DNA of 64,000 nt from Neobacillus sp. CF12 (lineage in GTDB: Bacteria; Bacillota; Bacilli; Bacillales; Cytobacillaceae): contig NZ_JAUCEU010000007.1 of assembly GCF_030348765.1 (NCBI RefSeq), positions 5,615,501-5,679,500 of the forward strand, written 5' to 3'. Position 1 is the stretch's first letter. Each line of letters begins with the position of its first letter. The notes under the pieces are model-generated. The model did no database searches. It saw nothing but the letters and a program-made list of their open reading frames with translations, and was not told the origin of the DNA. Below, piece after piece: positions 1 through 9,376 of the stretch. Position numbers and translations under genes: made by a program.

Positions 1-1
1 A

Positions 2-637
2 ACTCCTATTTCCATGTTACAAGGCTATAGTGAAGCCATTGTTGACGATATTGCGGAATCTCAGGAAGAGAAAAAGGAAATGGCAAAAGTCATCTATGAT
101 GAATCCTTGAGGATGGGGAGGCTTGTTAATGAATTGCTTGATCTTGCAAGAATGGAAGCAGGTCATATTCAATTAACGTTTGACGAAGTTAACCTCCCAT
201 CATTTATGAATAGAATCGTTCATAAATTTCAAGGACTGGCCAGAGACAATGAAATTCAACTTAGTGCCGAATTGGAGAATAATCTACCTGATCTATTATT
301 TGATCCCGATCGGATTGAACAAGTACTAACAAACTTACTTGATAATGCCATAAGACATACTCCACAAGGTGGTTCGGTTAAGTTACTTGTAAAAAAGGAT
401 GATTTCGGGATAAAAGTGGAAGTGTCTGATTCAGGTTCAGGTATTCCAGAAGAAGATTTACCATTTGTTTTTGAACGTTTTTATAAAGCAGATAAAGCTA
501 GAACTCGAGGCAGGGCAGGTACAGGATTAGGACTAGCGATTGCCAAAAATATTATTGACGCACATCGTGGGCATATCACAGTGCAAAGTAAAATTGGACA
601 AGGAACGACATTTGCCTTCTTACTTCCACGAAAATAA
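2..637 (+). CDS. resE: Sensor histidine kinase ResE, C-terminal part (5' end outside window)
   Basis: Membrane-linked sensor kinase of the ResD-ResE two-component system, which controls aerobic and anaerobic respiration genes. The reading frame is open to the window edge, so 211 C-terminal residues are seen. The first visible residues, [12 protein letters not shown], directly follow the phosphoacceptor H-box of a HisKA domain; the histidine itself lies just outside. The ATPase domain has the N box ([11 protein letters not shown]), G1 box ([10 protein letters not shown]), F box ([11 protein letters not shown]) and G2 box ([11 protein letters not shown]). It lies directly upstream of sigX as in B. 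subtilis, which supports ResE over the related PhoR or YycG kinases. A terminator follows. Confidence 0.88.
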   Translation, partial: TPISMLQGYSEAIVDDIAESQEEKKEMAKVIYDESLRMGRLVNELLDLARMEAGHIQLTFDEVNLPSFMNRIVHKFQGLARDNEIQLSAELENNLPDLLFDPDRIEQVLTNLLDNAIRHTPQGGSVKLLVKKDDFGIKVEVSDSGSGIPEEDLPFVFERFYKADKARTRGRAGTGLGLAIAKNIIDAHRGHITVQSKIGQGTTFAFLLPRK

Positions 638-689
638 GAAAAAAATGGCGATTTCTCTTGATTCACGGGAAACATATTTATAAACACTA

Positions 690-716
690 AACTCATCTTT
701 TAGATGGGTTTTTTGT
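690..716 (+). terminator. Intrinsic terminator after resE
   Basis: An 8-bp stem (ACTCATCT with AGATGGGT, one G-T pair) with a 3-nt loop is followed by a run of T residues. It separates resE from sigX. Confidence 0.7.
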
Positions 717-766
717 TTTTGCTGTATGCCTTCACATTTTCACTTAAAAAGTCTATATTTAAATTG

Positions 767-793
767 TGTAACTTTTTGTACATAAGTATCGAC
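767..793 (+). promoter_or_regulatory. SigX-type ECF promoter of sigX-rsiX
   Basis: TGTAAC at 767-772 and CGAC at 790-793 are separated by exactly 17 nt. This matches the promoter pattern recognised by SigX in B. subtilis (TGTAAC, 17 nt, CGWC). It sits 27 nt upstream of the sigX start, implying autoregulation. The motif is seen directly; its use by SigX is inferred. Confidence 0.8.
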
Positions 794-820
794 TAATTCT
801 ATGAACGGGGAGGGGAATGG

Positions 821-1372
821 ATGGACTCCGTTTTCGATGAACTATATCAAAAATATCATCAGGACGTTTTTCAATTTCTATTTTATATGGTAAGAAACAA
901 AGAACAGGCAGAGGACTTAGTTCAAGAAGTATATATTAGGGTTTTTAAGTCCTTTCACCGTTTTGAAGGGAAAAGCAGTGAAAAAACATGGCTATTTTCT
1001 ATTGCGCGTAATGTTGCAATTGATTCTTTCCGCAAGCAAAAAGGCTGGAAAGGAAGAATCCTTGAAAAGTTTGATTGGTCTACTAGTCAGGTAAAGGATG
1101 AGTATCCGATACCTGAAGAGATTATGATTCAAAAGGAAGAAGTCAAATGGATATATAAATGTTTAGATCATTGCACTGTAGACCAACGTTCAGTTGTCAT
1201 TTTACGTTTTTTAAACGATTTATCAATATCCGAAACTGCCCAAGCGCTAGGGTGGACTGAAAGTAAAGTGAAAACAACACAGCATCGTGCCCTGAAAGTA
1301 TTAAAGAAGGATATGGAAATGTTGAGTGAAAAGGAGGGATTAGAGAGTGAAGAAGTCAGAGTGGAGCGATAA
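821..1372 (+). CDS. sigX: ECF sigma factor SigX
   Basis: RNA polymerase sigma factor of the extracytoplasmic-function group. In Bacillus it controls genes that alter cell-envelope charge and resistance to cationic peptides. The 183 residues hold sigma region 2 (about residues 8-75, with LVQEVYIRVFKSF and the conserved TWLFSIARNVAID) and region 4 (about 120-175, helix-turn-helix SISETAQALGWTESKVK). The ATG has a strong GGGGAGGGGA ribosome site. The gene follows resE and overlaps rsiX by 26 bp, so the sigma factor and its inhibitor are translationally coupled. The length is close to that of B. subtilis SigX. Confidence 0.92.
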   Translation: MDSVFDELYQKYHQDVFQFLFYMVRNKEQAEDLVQEVYIRVFKSFHRFEGKSSEKTWLFSIARNVAIDSFRKQKGWKGRILEKFDWSTSQVKDEYPIPEEIMIQKEEVKWIYKCLDHCTVDQRSVVILRFLNDLSISETAQALGWTESKVKTTQHRALKVLKKDMEMLSEKEGLESEEVRVER

Positions 1373-2537
1373 ACAGCTCGAAGAATTACTAAGGCAAATG
1401 CCAAAAATACAAGATCATCGCAATCCTCGTGACATATACCAAAATCTTTCCAGTAAAAAGAGAAAAATGCCCACATGGATTATTCCGAGTTTTGCTACGG
1501 CAGCAGCATTACTCCTTTTCTTCTTATTGGTTCCTAGACTGTTAGATGAAACACAAACACAATATTCCCTTGATAGTGCCAAGCAAGAAGAGTCTGCAAG
1601 TGATGAAAAGATAAGCCTCTCTGAAGATAAATCTTCGCTAATGAGGGAAAAAGAAGATACTGCACGAAATGAGAATGGGATAGCAGGCAATGAACCTAAA
1701 ATACTGATGACCGGAAGTAAAACCGCGTTATACGATGATGACGTTGGAAATGGAACAGCAATCACTTATTGGATTCCTGATTCCCAAGCCCAAATACTAG
1801 TACCCGTTACTATTGTTGTTACTCCTGATACTACTAAAAATTGGTTAACGGTTTTTACTGAATCAATGGAATTATTAAAGGAAGAAGAGTGGGGATTGAC
1901 AGATTATTATCCTTTAAATGCGAAGTTTGAATTGGATAATAAAACCAATACTGTAATTGTAGACGTCCCTGTTGATCATCAGTATGGAGAAGGTTCAACT
2001 TCTGAAACAGGTTTCATAAATTTATTAGAGAAAAACATTGCTTCGAATAGTCAGGTAAACAAAATATTACTAACTACCAATGGTAATCCTGGAATTGAAT
2101 TTGGTAATTTTGGCTTAATAGAAGAAATTGTGGTTAAACCTAAAGGAAAACATGCCTATTTCTTTCATACACCTGAAGGAATGACAACCACCTATCTCGT
2201 TCCTTCGACAAGTACTTATCAAGATATTGACACTGCTTTGGATGCAATGAAGACGGACCAGCCAAAGATTGGCTTAACAGCTTCATTAGTTCCATCCTTT
2301 CCGATAAAGGAAGTTAAAGTCCAAAATAATAAACTAATTATTAATTTTGATCAAGATACACCAATGGAGAATACTCAAGATGCAGTTTCCTCCTTTGAAG
2401 CAATATTATTAACTGCAAAGGAATTTGGATTCGAAACCATAACCATTTTAAATGCACCTATTAAGCTTTTAGGACCGTTTGATTTATCTAAAGATATAAA
2501 AGTTCCAATTGCAGCTAATTATCTTCAAAATCAATAA
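1347..2537 (+). CDS. rsiX: Anti-sigma-X factor RsiX
   Basis: Single-pass membrane protein that holds SigX inactive until an envelope signal releases it. It starts with GTG at 1347, inside sigX, behind AAGGAGGG at 1331-1338. Residues 1-40 are cytoplasmic and highly charged, residues about 43-65 are the transmembrane helix, and the remaining 330 residues are extracellular. The distal part (about residues 290-380, with VKVQNNKLIINFDQD) resembles a GerMN-type fold. Gene order and the sigma/anti-sigma overlap make the assignment secure; the trigger is not visible in the sequence. Confidence 0.88.
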   Translation: MKKSEWSDKQLEELLRQMPKIQDHRNPRDIYQNLSSKKRKMPTWIIPSFATAAALLLFFLLVPRLLDETQTQYSLDSAKQEESASDEKISLSEDKSSLMREKEDTARNENGIAGNEPKILMTGSKTALYDDDVGNGTAITYWIPDSQAQILVPVTIVVTPDTTKNWLTVFTESMELLKEEEWGLTDYYPLNAKFELDNKTNTVIVDVPVDHQYGEGSTSETGFINLLEKNIASNSQVNKILLTTNGNPGIEFGNFGLIEEIVVKPKGKHAYFFHTPEGMTTTYLVPSTSTYQDIDTALDAMKTDQPKIGLTASLVPSFPIKEVKVQNNKLIINFDQDTPMENTQDAVSSFEAILLTAKEFGFETITILNAPIKLLGPFDLSKDIKVPIAANYLQNQ

Positions 2538-2545
2538 ATGAGATG

Positions 2546-2583
2546 AAAAAAGATTGGCCAATAAGCGGTTAATCTTTTTTTAT
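2546..2583 (+). terminator. Intrinsic terminator after rsiX
   Basis: A stem of about 14 bp including two G-T pairs (AAAAAAGATT with AATCTTTTTT at its base) with a short loop, running into a T tract. Confidence 0.8.
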
Positions 2584-2749
2584 TTTTAGGGAGATTACAC
2601 TTTTCAATTTTTAATGAATAAAAAACCATTTCTCTCCAAATTATAACAAGTATGCTTAACCGCTCTTCTGCAACTATTTGTTCTAAACATCTAATGGTAA
2701 ACATATGGTGTGTGGAAGAGAGGACAAGATTAAGGAGGAAAAAAATCAA

Positions 2750-3472
2750 ATGCGAGACTACATAAGGCGGCTTTTAATCGCCGCAATTATGGCGCTTTGT
2801 GTCGGTTTACTATTTTTAGGTGGAAAGCAGACCGAAGCGAGTATGCAGGATGGAAATGAAATAAGAGTTGGATGGATATGGCCCACAGATGGTGTCATAT
2901 CTGATACATATGGGACAAGACATGGAACACATAAGGGTATTGATATTGCGGGGAATTTAAACGCACCAATCGTTGCAGTTGAGGATGGAGTTGTCGCTAA
3001 GTCTTATTTTTCAAATTCGTATGGTAATGTGATATTTATTAAACATCCCAACAACTATGTTACAGTATATGCTCACTTAAACAGTCGTCTTGTTCATGAG
3101 GGTCAACAGATTAAACAGGGGGACAGAATCGGGACAATGGGAAGAACCGGTGAATCAACTGGAGTTCATCTCCACTTTGAGAGTCATCAAGTGGAATGGA
3201 CATTTGATAAGAAAAATGCCATTGATCCTGAAAACCTGCTTGGTCATACCGAGGTAGGTGTGGCAGTAAAAGGTGGAAGGTCAAGTAATACGGAAAGTTT
3301 GGCCGCAAGTACGAATATTAAAGGTGACCAAGCCCAATATATTGTACAAGCAGGCGACACACTGTCTTCCATTGCAAGGAAAAGCAACTTAACAGTTAAA
3401 AAACTTAAGGAAGTTAACCAACTAAAATCAGATCTTATCCGGCCATCGCAAGTTTTAGTGATACATAAATAA
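2750..3472 (+). CDS. Secreted M23 peptidase with LysM domain
   Basis: Probable cell-wall endopeptidase that cuts peptide cross-links. The ATG at 2750 is chosen over an in-frame ATG 45 bp upstream because it has an AAGGAGG site and directly begins a signal peptide (RRLLIAAIMALCVGLLFLGG, residues 6-25). The M23 domain spans about residues 45-160, with zinc ligands H61 and D65 in HKGID and H140/H142 in HLHFE. A C-terminal LysM domain (about residues 196-240, YIVQAGDTLSSIARKSN) should bind peptidoglycan. It is a stand-alone gene between two terminators. Members of this family act in growth or sporulation; which applies here cannot be told. Confidence 0.85.
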   Translation: MRDYIRRLLIAAIMALCVGLLFLGGKQTEASMQDGNEIRVGWIWPTDGVISDTYGTRHGTHKGIDIAGNLNAPIVAVEDGVVAKSYFSNSYGNVIFIKHPNNYVTVYAHLNSRLVHEGQQIKQGDRIGTMGRTGESTGVHLHFESHQVEWTFDKKNAIDPENLLGHTEVGVAVKGGRSSNTESLAASTNIKGDQAQYIVQAGDTLSSIARKSNLTVKKLKEVNQLKSDLIRPSQVLVIHK

Positions 3473-3481
3473 TTTATTTTT

Positions 3482-3514
3482 ACGCTAACCGTCATAATGG
3501 GTTAGCGTTTTTTC
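3482..3514 (+). terminator. Intrinsic terminator after the M23 peptidase gene
   Basis: A perfect 9-bp stem, ACGCTAACC with GGTTAGCGT, followed by six T residues. Confidence 0.85.
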
Positions 3515-3543
3515 TTTTCAAAAAGAAAATTTATTAGTATAAT
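3515..3543 (+). promoter_or_regulatory. SigA-type promoter of the ribU leader
   Basis: TTTTCA at 3515-3520 and a perfect TATAAT at 3538-3543 with 17-nt spacing. The start of transcription would fall near 3550, just before the FMN riboswitch. Confidence 0.6.
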
Positions 3544-3566
3544 TAAAAAGAAATTAAATATCGATC

Positions 3567-3695
3567 TATCTTCGGGGCAGGGTGAAATTCCCGATCGGCG
3601 GTATTAGAGTAAAACTCTTTAGCCCGCGAGCCTTTATGGCAGGATTTGGTGCGATTCCAAAGCCGACAGTATAGTCTGGATGGGAGAAGATGGAG
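3567..3695 (+). ncRNA. FMN riboswitch (RFN element)
   Basis: The leader has the conserved RFN blocks in order: ATCTTCGGGGCAGGGTG near the 5' end, AATTCCCGATCGGCGG, AGCCCGCGAGCC, the GATTTGGTG/GATTCCAAAGCCGACAG block and finally GGATGGGAGAAGATGG, which closes the basal stem. RFN elements bind flavin mononucleotide. The next gene is ribU and a terminator lies between, so high FMN should stop transcription before ribU. Confidence 0.96.
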
Positions 3696-3758
3696 GTTCT
3701 GCGACGTTCAAAAAATGCTGGTATTTCGAACGTTTATTAAGAGTGCCTTTGAAAACTC

Positions 3759-3788
3759 CCTCAAGATATATTTCTTGAGGTTTTTTAT
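3759..3788 (+). terminator. Riboswitch-controlled terminator upstream of ribU
   Basis: An 8-bp stem CCTCAAGA/TCTTGAGG followed by TTTTTT, 64 nt after the FMN aptamer and 70 nt before ribU. It is placed as the expression platform of the riboswitch. Confidence 0.85.
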
Positions 3789-3858
3789 TTTTACTAGGTA
3801 CCCTTATCAATGCTGAACCTCTCTTCCTAACTTGATGGGTCAAAAAGGAGAGAGGAAA

Positions 3859-4428
3859 ATGAAGAAAAAAATGAGTGTCAAAGCAATTGTTTCAATTGGA
3901 ATGCTGAGCAGTATCGCATATCTTTTAATGCTATTAAATTTCCCGCTACCGCCATTTCCAAATTTCTTATTTATTGATTTTAGCGATATCCCAGCATTAA
4001 TCGCAGCTTTGATTTTTGGACCTGTTGCAGGAATATTAGTGGAGTTTTTTAAAAACGCACTCAATTATATTGCAACTGGAAGTGCAACGGGAGTTCCTGT
4101 TGGTCATATTGCTAATTTTCTAGCTGGAATTTTGTTTGTACTGCCTACTTATTATGTATACAACAAATTGAGAACTAGAAAAGGCATGACACTTGCACTA
4201 ATTGTAGGAACGCTTATTATGGCGGTAATGATGAGCCTGTTAAATTACTTATTCATTTTACCTGCATACACCTCGCTATTGAAGTTCCCGGACATGCGGA
4301 ATTTAGTAGTACCGGCAATCTTACCATTCAATATAATAAAAGGCATAATCATGTCTTCAATATTCATGCTGCTATTCATTAGAATGCAGTCGTGGATTAA
4401 TAAATTAACAACTATAAAAAGTGCTTAA
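3859..4428 (+). CDS. ribU: Riboflavin ECF transporter substrate-binding subunit RibU
   Basis: Integral membrane S-component that binds riboflavin and works with the shared EcfA/EcfT energy module. The ATG at 3859 is preferred because AAAGGAGAGAGG precedes it and 189 residues match the B. subtilis protein (YpaA) in length. There are about six hydrophobic helices. The first conserved region, PLPPFPNFLFIDFSDIPAL (about residues 32-50), is typical of RibU. Control by the FMN riboswitch immediately upstream confirms the substrate. A long hairpin terminator follows, shared head to head with fer. Confidence 0.93.
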   Translation: MKKKMSVKAIVSIGMLSSIAYLLMLLNFPLPPFPNFLFIDFSDIPALIAALIFGPVAGILVEFFKNALNYIATGSATGVPVGHIANFLAGILFVLPTYYVYNKLRTRKGMTLALIVGTLIMAVMMSLLNYLFILPAYTSLLKFPDMRNLVVPAILPFNIIKGIIMSSIFMLLFIRMQSWINKLTTIKSA

Positions 4429-4429
4429 A

Positions 4430-4472
4430 AACAAGAAAGAAATCAGGAGCCTCCTGGTTTCTTTCTTGTTTA
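4430..4472 (+). terminator. Terminator after ribU
   Basis: Long, nearly perfect inverted repeat of about 20 bp per arm (AACAAGAAAGAAA.. with ..TTTCTTTCTTGTT), with T-rich ends on both strands. Confidence 0.8.
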
Positions 4473-4485
4473 TAGTTAAAGGAGA

Positions 4486-4517
4486 ATAAAAAACCTCCGC
4501 CTGAGAATGGCGGAGGT
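4486..4517 (-). terminator. Terminator of fer (minus strand)
   Basis: CCTCCGC/GCGGAGG stem read on the minus strand and followed there by six T residues (AAAAAA on the plus strand at 4488-4493). Confidence 0.82.
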
Positions 4518-4548
4518 AGCAGCTTAACAATATTTTAATGACAAAATA

Positions 4549-4824
<276 letters not shown>

Positions 4825-4866
4825 TTACTATCTTCCATATATAATGGAAACGCATTACTCATTCCT

Positions 4867-4895
4867 ATTGTAAAACTCTATGAGTAACTTTTCAA
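4867..4895 (-). promoter_or_regulatory. SigA-type promoter of fer
   Basis: On the minus strand TTGAAA (4890-4895) and TACAAT (4867-4872) are spaced by 17 nt, about 70 bp upstream of the fer start. Confidence 0.65.
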
Positions 4896-5031
4896 TAGAA
4901 AAATGCTATATAGGAATTTGGTTCCGCTAATCTTCCACATTTTTTAGCAACACGTCATTCAGTTTCATGATAGAATAGGGATAGAAAAATAGGTGATTTT
5001 GTCGATTATAAGCAAATAGTGGTGGAATGGA

Positions 5032-6078
5032 ATGTGTAAAATGGAAAACATTTTGTTATATTGTTTAAAACAAATAAACGGTGAAAGAACAATTTATTCC
5101 ATCTATCATCTTTTAAACGGAAAAAAATCATCACAAACACTTCAGGACGCACATTTGTTTTCACTCAAAAAGTTCTTTCGGATTCTTGATCCTTTAACAC
5201 GTGAAACGTTTGATGAAATGATCAACAATATAGTAGAAAAAAAACTTGTGGAACCCTGTGGAGAACAAAGGTACAAACTTACTAATGCAGGGCATGATTA
5301 CTTAACAAATGAATCACTGCCCAAGTATATAAATGGATGGAGATTTCACCCCTATACATTGTTAGTGTGGGAAAGACTGTCACTGTTAATTCAGGTAGTT
5401 TCTAACATAACATTCCAAGAATCTAAATACATCCCAATTCAAAAAAATACTGAGGTTCATAATTGGTTAAAAGTATTTTTAAAACGCACTTCCATACCAA
5501 AACAGAAGTTAGGGGAAGTTCTCTTTTTGGAACTAGTAGCTTGTCTTGAACAGGCCAGCGATATTAACCCTGCCGTACTGGTATATCGATTAACTGGTTA
5601 TCAGCAAATTGGATTGACTTCCATGCAAACATCTAAAATGCTGAATATTGATTCAGTACAATACCATCTTGAATTCACTAATATTCTTCATTATTTGATT
5701 CAATTCGTTGAAAATGATCCTTCTCGTTTTAAGGTATTATCATCGTTGCTTGCTAACTTGCAGCAAGAGGATTCGTTAACTCTTTCTTCTCGTAAAACAT
5801 GGATACTTTTAAATCAAGGATGTTCTTCGGAAGAAATTGCACGTATACGCAATTTAAAAATCAGCACGATTGAAGATCATCTTGTGGAATTTGCGTTAAA
5901 TGTGGAGGGATTTTCCATTAATACCTATGTTGACGTAGATGTTCAACGGAAAATATTAGAAATTTCACGTCAACAAGAAACTAGACAGCTAAAAGTAATT
6001 AGGGATACTCTTAAAACAGCCTCCTATTTTCAAATTAGGCTCGTTCTCGCAAAGTATGGTGAAAGAAAATGGAATTAG
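5032..6078 (+). CDS. ypbB: YpbB, helix-turn-helix domain protein
   Basis: Protein of 348 residues, similar in length and position to B. subtilis YpbB. No catalytic motif is visible. The C-terminal third (about residues 250-300, [32 protein letters not shown]) looks like the helix-turn-helix that in this family sits beside RecQ-type helicases. The stop overlaps the recQ start by 10 bp, indicating translational coupling and a joint role, perhaps in DNA binding or helicase recruitment; that role is inference. The start at 5032 is not firmly fixed, as an ATG nine bases later is also possible. Confidence 0.82.
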   Translation: MCKMENILLYCLKQINGERTIYSIYHLLNGKKSSQTLQDAHLFSLKKFFRILDPLTRETFDEMINNIVEKKLVEPCGEQRYKLTNAGHDYLTNESLPKYINGWRFHPYTLLVWERLSLLIQVVSNITFQESKYIPIQKNTEVHNWLKVFLKRTSIPKQKLGEVLFLELVACLEQASDINPAVLVYRLTGYQQIGLTSMQTSKMLNIDSVQYHLEFTNILHYLIQFVENDPSRFKVLSSLLANLQQEDSLTLSSRKTWILLNQGCSSEEIARIRNLKISTIEDHLVEFALNVEGFSINTYVDVDVQRKILEISRQQETRQLKVIRDTLKTASYFQIRLVLAKYGERKWN

Positions 6079-7577
6079 AAAAAGTATTATTTAAACATTT
6101 TGGTTATCAGACATTTAAAACGGGGCAAAAGGAAGTAATTTCGTCTCTACTGGGAGGAAATCACACCATTGCAATGTTGCCAACAGGGACTGGTAAGTCA
6201 TTATGTTACCAACTTACGGGTTATTGTCTTGCAGGGCATATATTAATCATATCACCTTTGTTATCTCTTATGCAGGACCAGGTTGAGCAATTAATGAAGT
6301 TTGGTGAGAAACGGGTAATTGCTTTAAATTCTTTTCTTGATTCAGAAAAAAGAGGTTATGTATTACGTAATTTAACAAAATACAAATATATTTTTATCTC
6401 ACCAGAAATGTTACGTTTACCAGCTATTATGAAAAAGTTGCAAGGTCTTGACATATCGTTATTTGTAGTGGATGAGGCACATTGTATTTCTCAGTGGGGA
6501 TTCGACTTTCGCCCAGAATACTCGAAGTTAGGAGAATTTCGACGTAAACTTGGGAATCCCCTAACCCTTGCGTTAACAGCGACTGCCACAAAAAAAGTTA
6601 GCGAGGATATTATCCAGTCTCTTGACTTAAAGGAATATAACAAGATTGTTTCGACAATTGACCGGCCCAATATTGCTTTTTATGTGGAAGAAGTACCTAA
6701 CTACCATGATAAACAATCAAGGTTACTAGAATTAGTTCTTCAGTTACAAAAGCCGGGAATTGTCTATTTTTCGAGTAAAAAGGTTGCGGAACAGATGGCT
6801 TCTCTGTTAGCAGAGAAGGGAACTAGCAGAACAATGGCCTATCATGGAGGCTTAGATCAGGAACAAAGAATCTTAATCCAACAACAGTTTATTCATGGAC
6901 AACTAGATGTTATCTGTGCTACAAGTGCATTTGGTATGGGGGTTAATAAGGAAAATATTCGATTTATCATTCACTACCATATGCCAATGCAAATCGAATC
7001 GTACCTGCAAGAGATCGGCAGGGCAGGTCGTGATGGCGAGGCCAGTATTGCAGTTTTACTATATTCACCTGGTGATGAACAACTTCCTTTACAGCTTGCA
7101 GAAGGAGAACTGCCGTCAGAGTTGCAAATTGACTGGCTGTTCTCACACTTTCCACAGGGAGAATGGCCAAATGATTATTTTCTAGACGAAAATCAATATT
7201 TAAGGGAGCAAGGAGGCTTTTCCGAGGTTCAATGGCGTATTATTCAGGACTTCATAAAAAATCCTCAAGGCATTCCTAATCTCGAGCACTTAAAGCTAAA
7301 AATAAAGGAATTTGTAAATGAAAGATTAAAAGTAAAGAAGGAAAGTATTCATTTCCAAAAAAAATGGATTAAGTCAAAGTCATGTAGAAGGGATTTAATC
7401 CTAGATTACTTTGAAGAAGATGCAGGAACAGTAGAAATAAGGAATTGCTGCGATGTTTGTGGTATTGGTTTAAATCAATACCATGCAAAGGACACTGTAC
7501 AATCTCATCATCTAAATGAAGGAATGTGGAAAGATTATTTAGCTAAAATTCTTCTAAATAGTGGGTTGAGTGAATGA
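6069..7577 (+). CDS. recQ: RecQ-family ATP-dependent DNA helicase (short form, RecS-like)
   Basis: Superfamily 2, 3'-5' DNA helicase for recombination and repair. The 502 residues contain Walker A LPTGTGKS (about 37-44), the DEAH box [19 protein letters not shown] (about 134-152), motif III (ALTATAT) and motif VI ([10 protein letters not shown]). The RecQ zinc-binding cysteines are seen in [10 protein letters not shown] and CCDVCG near residues 440-470. It is about 90 residues shorter than full RecQ and lacks the HRDC domain, like B. subtilis RecS (YpbC). Coupled to ypbB and ypbD. Confidence 0.92.
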   Translation: MELEKVLFKHFGYQTFKTGQKEVISSLLGGNHTIAMLPTGTGKSLCYQLTGYCLAGHILIISPLLSLMQDQVEQLMKFGEKRVIALNSFLDSEKRGYVLRNLTKYKYIFISPEMLRLPAIMKKLQGLDISLFVVDEAHCISQWGFDFRPEYSKLGEFRRKLGNPLTLALTATATKKVSEDIIQSLDLKEYNKIVSTIDRPNIAFYVEEVPNYHDKQSRLLELVLQLQKPGIVYFSSKKVAEQMASLLAEKGTSRTMAYHGGLDQEQRILIQQQFIHGQLDVICATSAFGMGVNKENIRFIIHYHMPMQIESYLQEIGRAGRDGEASIAVLLYSPGDEQLPLQLAEGELPSELQIDWLFSHFPQGEWPNDYFLDENQYLREQGGFSEVQWRIIQDFIKNPQGIPNLEHLKLKIKEFVNERLKVKKESIHFQKKWIKSKSCRRDLILDYFEEDAGTVEIRNCCDVCGIGLNQYHAKDTVQSHHLNEGMWKDYLAKILLNSGLSE

Positions 7578-8182
7578 AAAATAAATATAATGAACTAATC
7601 CAAGGATTAACGGATAGAGAACTACTCTTCCATTTATATATGACCCAAATCATATTACTGGTTATCACTTTTATTTTAGGGATACTTTTGTATGATCATT
7701 TTTCCTTTATGCAGGCAATTGATATTTCGGATCTAAGAATCTTGTCTATTGGCGTTCCTGCTGGGGTAGCCATTGTTCTAGTTGATATACTTTTAATGAA
7801 AATGCTTCCGCCGCACTTTTATAATGACGGTGGTTTGAACGAAAGAATTTTTAAAAATAGAAGTGTCATTCACATAATTTGGATTGCGGCATTTGTAGCA
7901 ATCAGTGAAGAATTACTATTTCGAGGTATTATACAAACAAAAGTTGGGCTTATTCTAGCTAGTCTCATATTTGCCATTATTCATTATCGTTACCTTTTTA
8001 ATTGGTTTTTATTTTCTAATATAGTAATCCTTAGTTTTTTCATTGGATTCATTTATGAATGGACGAACAATTTAGCGATTACCATGGTTACTCATTTTAT
8101 TATTGATTTTTTATTAGGGCTTTATATTAAATATAGACACTCCATTGATGTCGATGAACAGGAGCGACTACTTCATGAATAA
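7574..8182 (+). CDS. ypbD: CPBP-family intramembrane metalloprotease YpbD
   Basis: Membrane protein of 202 residues with about six hydrophobic segments. The CPBP (Abi/Rce1-like) signature EELLFRG is at residues 112-118, followed by the second motif with histidine near [12 protein letters not shown] (about 129-140) and a third with HFIIDF near residue 175. Such proteins are probable membrane proteases; the target is unknown. It overlaps recQ by 4 bp and the start of ypbE lies inside its 3' end. Confidence 0.85.
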   Translation: MKNKYNELIQGLTDRELLFHLYMTQIILLVITFILGILLYDHFSFMQAIDISDLRILSIGVPAGVAIVLVDILLMKMLPPHFYNDGGLNERIFKNRSVIHIIWIAAFVAISEELLFRGIIQTKVGLILASLIFAIIHYRYLFNWFLFSNIVILSFFIGFIYEWTNNLAITMVTHFIIDFLLGLYIKYRHSIDVDEQERLLHE

Positions 8183-8804
8183 AGAAGAACCTTTCAGAAA
8201 CCAAGCAGAACGGCTTAAACAGCGAATTGAAAAAATTAATGAAGAAACAACGGAAGTTCGCGACCAATTACCTCCTAGAGAACAGATTCATAGGGAAAAA
8301 CGAAAGAAAACGAAAATAAAAGTAAAGTATCCAATTATTCGTATATTGGTGTTATTTTTTATCCTCCTTCCCATCGTTATTTTTAGTGCTTATTCTTACC
8401 TTGAAGAGGGAAAGAGTAATAGACCAGAGAAAGTCTCTGGGGATTCTTCTGGTTACGAGGTCATTAATTTTGAAAAGTCTGAAACAGAAAGCACCGCGGA
8501 AACGAACGTTGAAGAAAAAACAGTGGTAGAGGATGAAGCGGCAATCGAGGTTCAACAGCCGATTATCCCTGATACTTCAGTTGAGAGCCCAGTTTCAACT
8601 GCCAAAGGCACTGACAAAAATAGTTCAACGAAAGATTCAAGTAATGTTATCTATCATACGGTTAAAAAGGGAGAAAATCTTTATAGGATATCTTTGAAGT
8701 ATTATCATTCAAAAGCTGGAGAGGATATCATCCGAAAAGCGAATAACCTAAAAGGGAATGAAATCTATCTAGGCCAAGTCTTAGAAATCCCGTTAAATAA
8801 GTAG
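8175..8804 (+). CDS. ypbE: LysM-domain membrane protein YpbE
   Basis: The ATG at 8175 overlaps the end of ypbD and has CAGGAG 9 nt upstream, so it is preferred over upstream in-frame ATGs. The 209-residue protein has a basic cytoplasmic N terminus, one membrane helix (about residues 54-75, IIRILVLFFILLPIVIFSAY), a long acidic linker and a C-terminal LysM domain (about 160-208, YHTVKKGENLYRISLKYY). It should bind peptidoglycan from the membrane. B. subtilis YpbE has the same layout. No catalytic domain is present. Confidence 0.87.
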   Translation: MNKEEPFRNQAERLKQRIEKINEETTEVRDQLPPREQIHREKRKKTKIKVKYPIIRILVLFFILLPIVIFSAYSYLEEGKSNRPEKVSGDSSGYEVINFEKSETESTAETNVEEKTVVEDEAAIEVQQPIIPDTSVESPVSTAKGTDKNSSTKDSSNVIYHTVKKGENLYRISLKYYHSKAGEDIIRKANNLKGNEIYLGQVLEIPLNK

Positions 8805-8829
8805 CCGGTCACATCCTGACCGGTTTTTT
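8804..8829 (+). terminator. Terminator after ypbE
   Basis: CCGGTCA/TGACCGG stem with a 5-nt loop and six T residues. Confidence 0.88.
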
Positions 8830-8891
8830 CATGCAAATTTTTCATAATTTATCGGACAAGTTCATATTTATGTTAAAGAGGTGGTTAAAGA

Positions 8892-9347
8892 ATGGATAAA
8901 CCAATAATTTTACTTGAACATACAGATGATGCGACAAAACAAATGTTAGAAAATGTCCGGAAAAGAAAGGATAAATTTGATACAGCGAAAAGATTGCATT
9001 ATTTATCCATTTATTCAATGCTGCTATTTGCTTTCCTATTTTTTAGTTATTTCTATTTTATTATTGCTAAACAGTACTCTTATTCTTTCTTTGCTATGTT
9101 CTCAGCTTCTGTTAGTGACGCTATTAATATTGGTTTGTTGGCAATTACAGCAATTTTATATGGGGCGATGAATGTATTACGGCAGCAAAAGGACAAAAAA
9201 GAAAAAGAGTACCAAGAATTAAGGTGTGAAATTGTAAATCGGAGTAAGGATTTATGGAAAAAGGAAGAACATTGGAAAAATCGCCATATTGATTTCGAAA
9301 TAATGAAAAAAACCTATGATATTAATCTTTATCATGAAAAAAAATAA
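8892..9347 (+). CDS. ypbF: Two-helix membrane protein YpbF
   Basis: Protein of 151 residues with two hydrophobic helices (about residues 40-60 and 72-93) joined by a short loop, and a charged, probably coiled C-terminal tail (KDKKEKEYQELRCEIVNRSK). Function is unknown in the family. The start has AAAGAGGTGG upstream. It is a single gene between the ypbE terminator and a bidirectional terminator shared with cotJC. Confidence 0.75.
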   Translation: MDKPIILLEHTDDATKQMLENVRKRKDKFDTAKRLHYLSIYSMLLFAFLFFSYFYFIIAKQYSYSFFAMFSASVSDAINIGLLAITAILYGAMNVLRQQKDKKEKEYQELRCEIVNRSKDLWKKEEHWKNRHIDFEIMKKTYDINLYHEKK

Positions 9348-9373
9348 GAAGCAGCAACGTCTGCTTCTTATTG
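9343..9373. terminator. Bidirectional terminator between ypbF and cotJC
   Basis: AATAAGAAGCAG/CTGCTTCTTATT, a perfect 12-bp stem with a 6-nt loop, flanked by A tracts on the left and T/A-rich sequence on the right, between convergent genes. Confidence 0.8.
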
Positions 9374-9376
9374 TAA

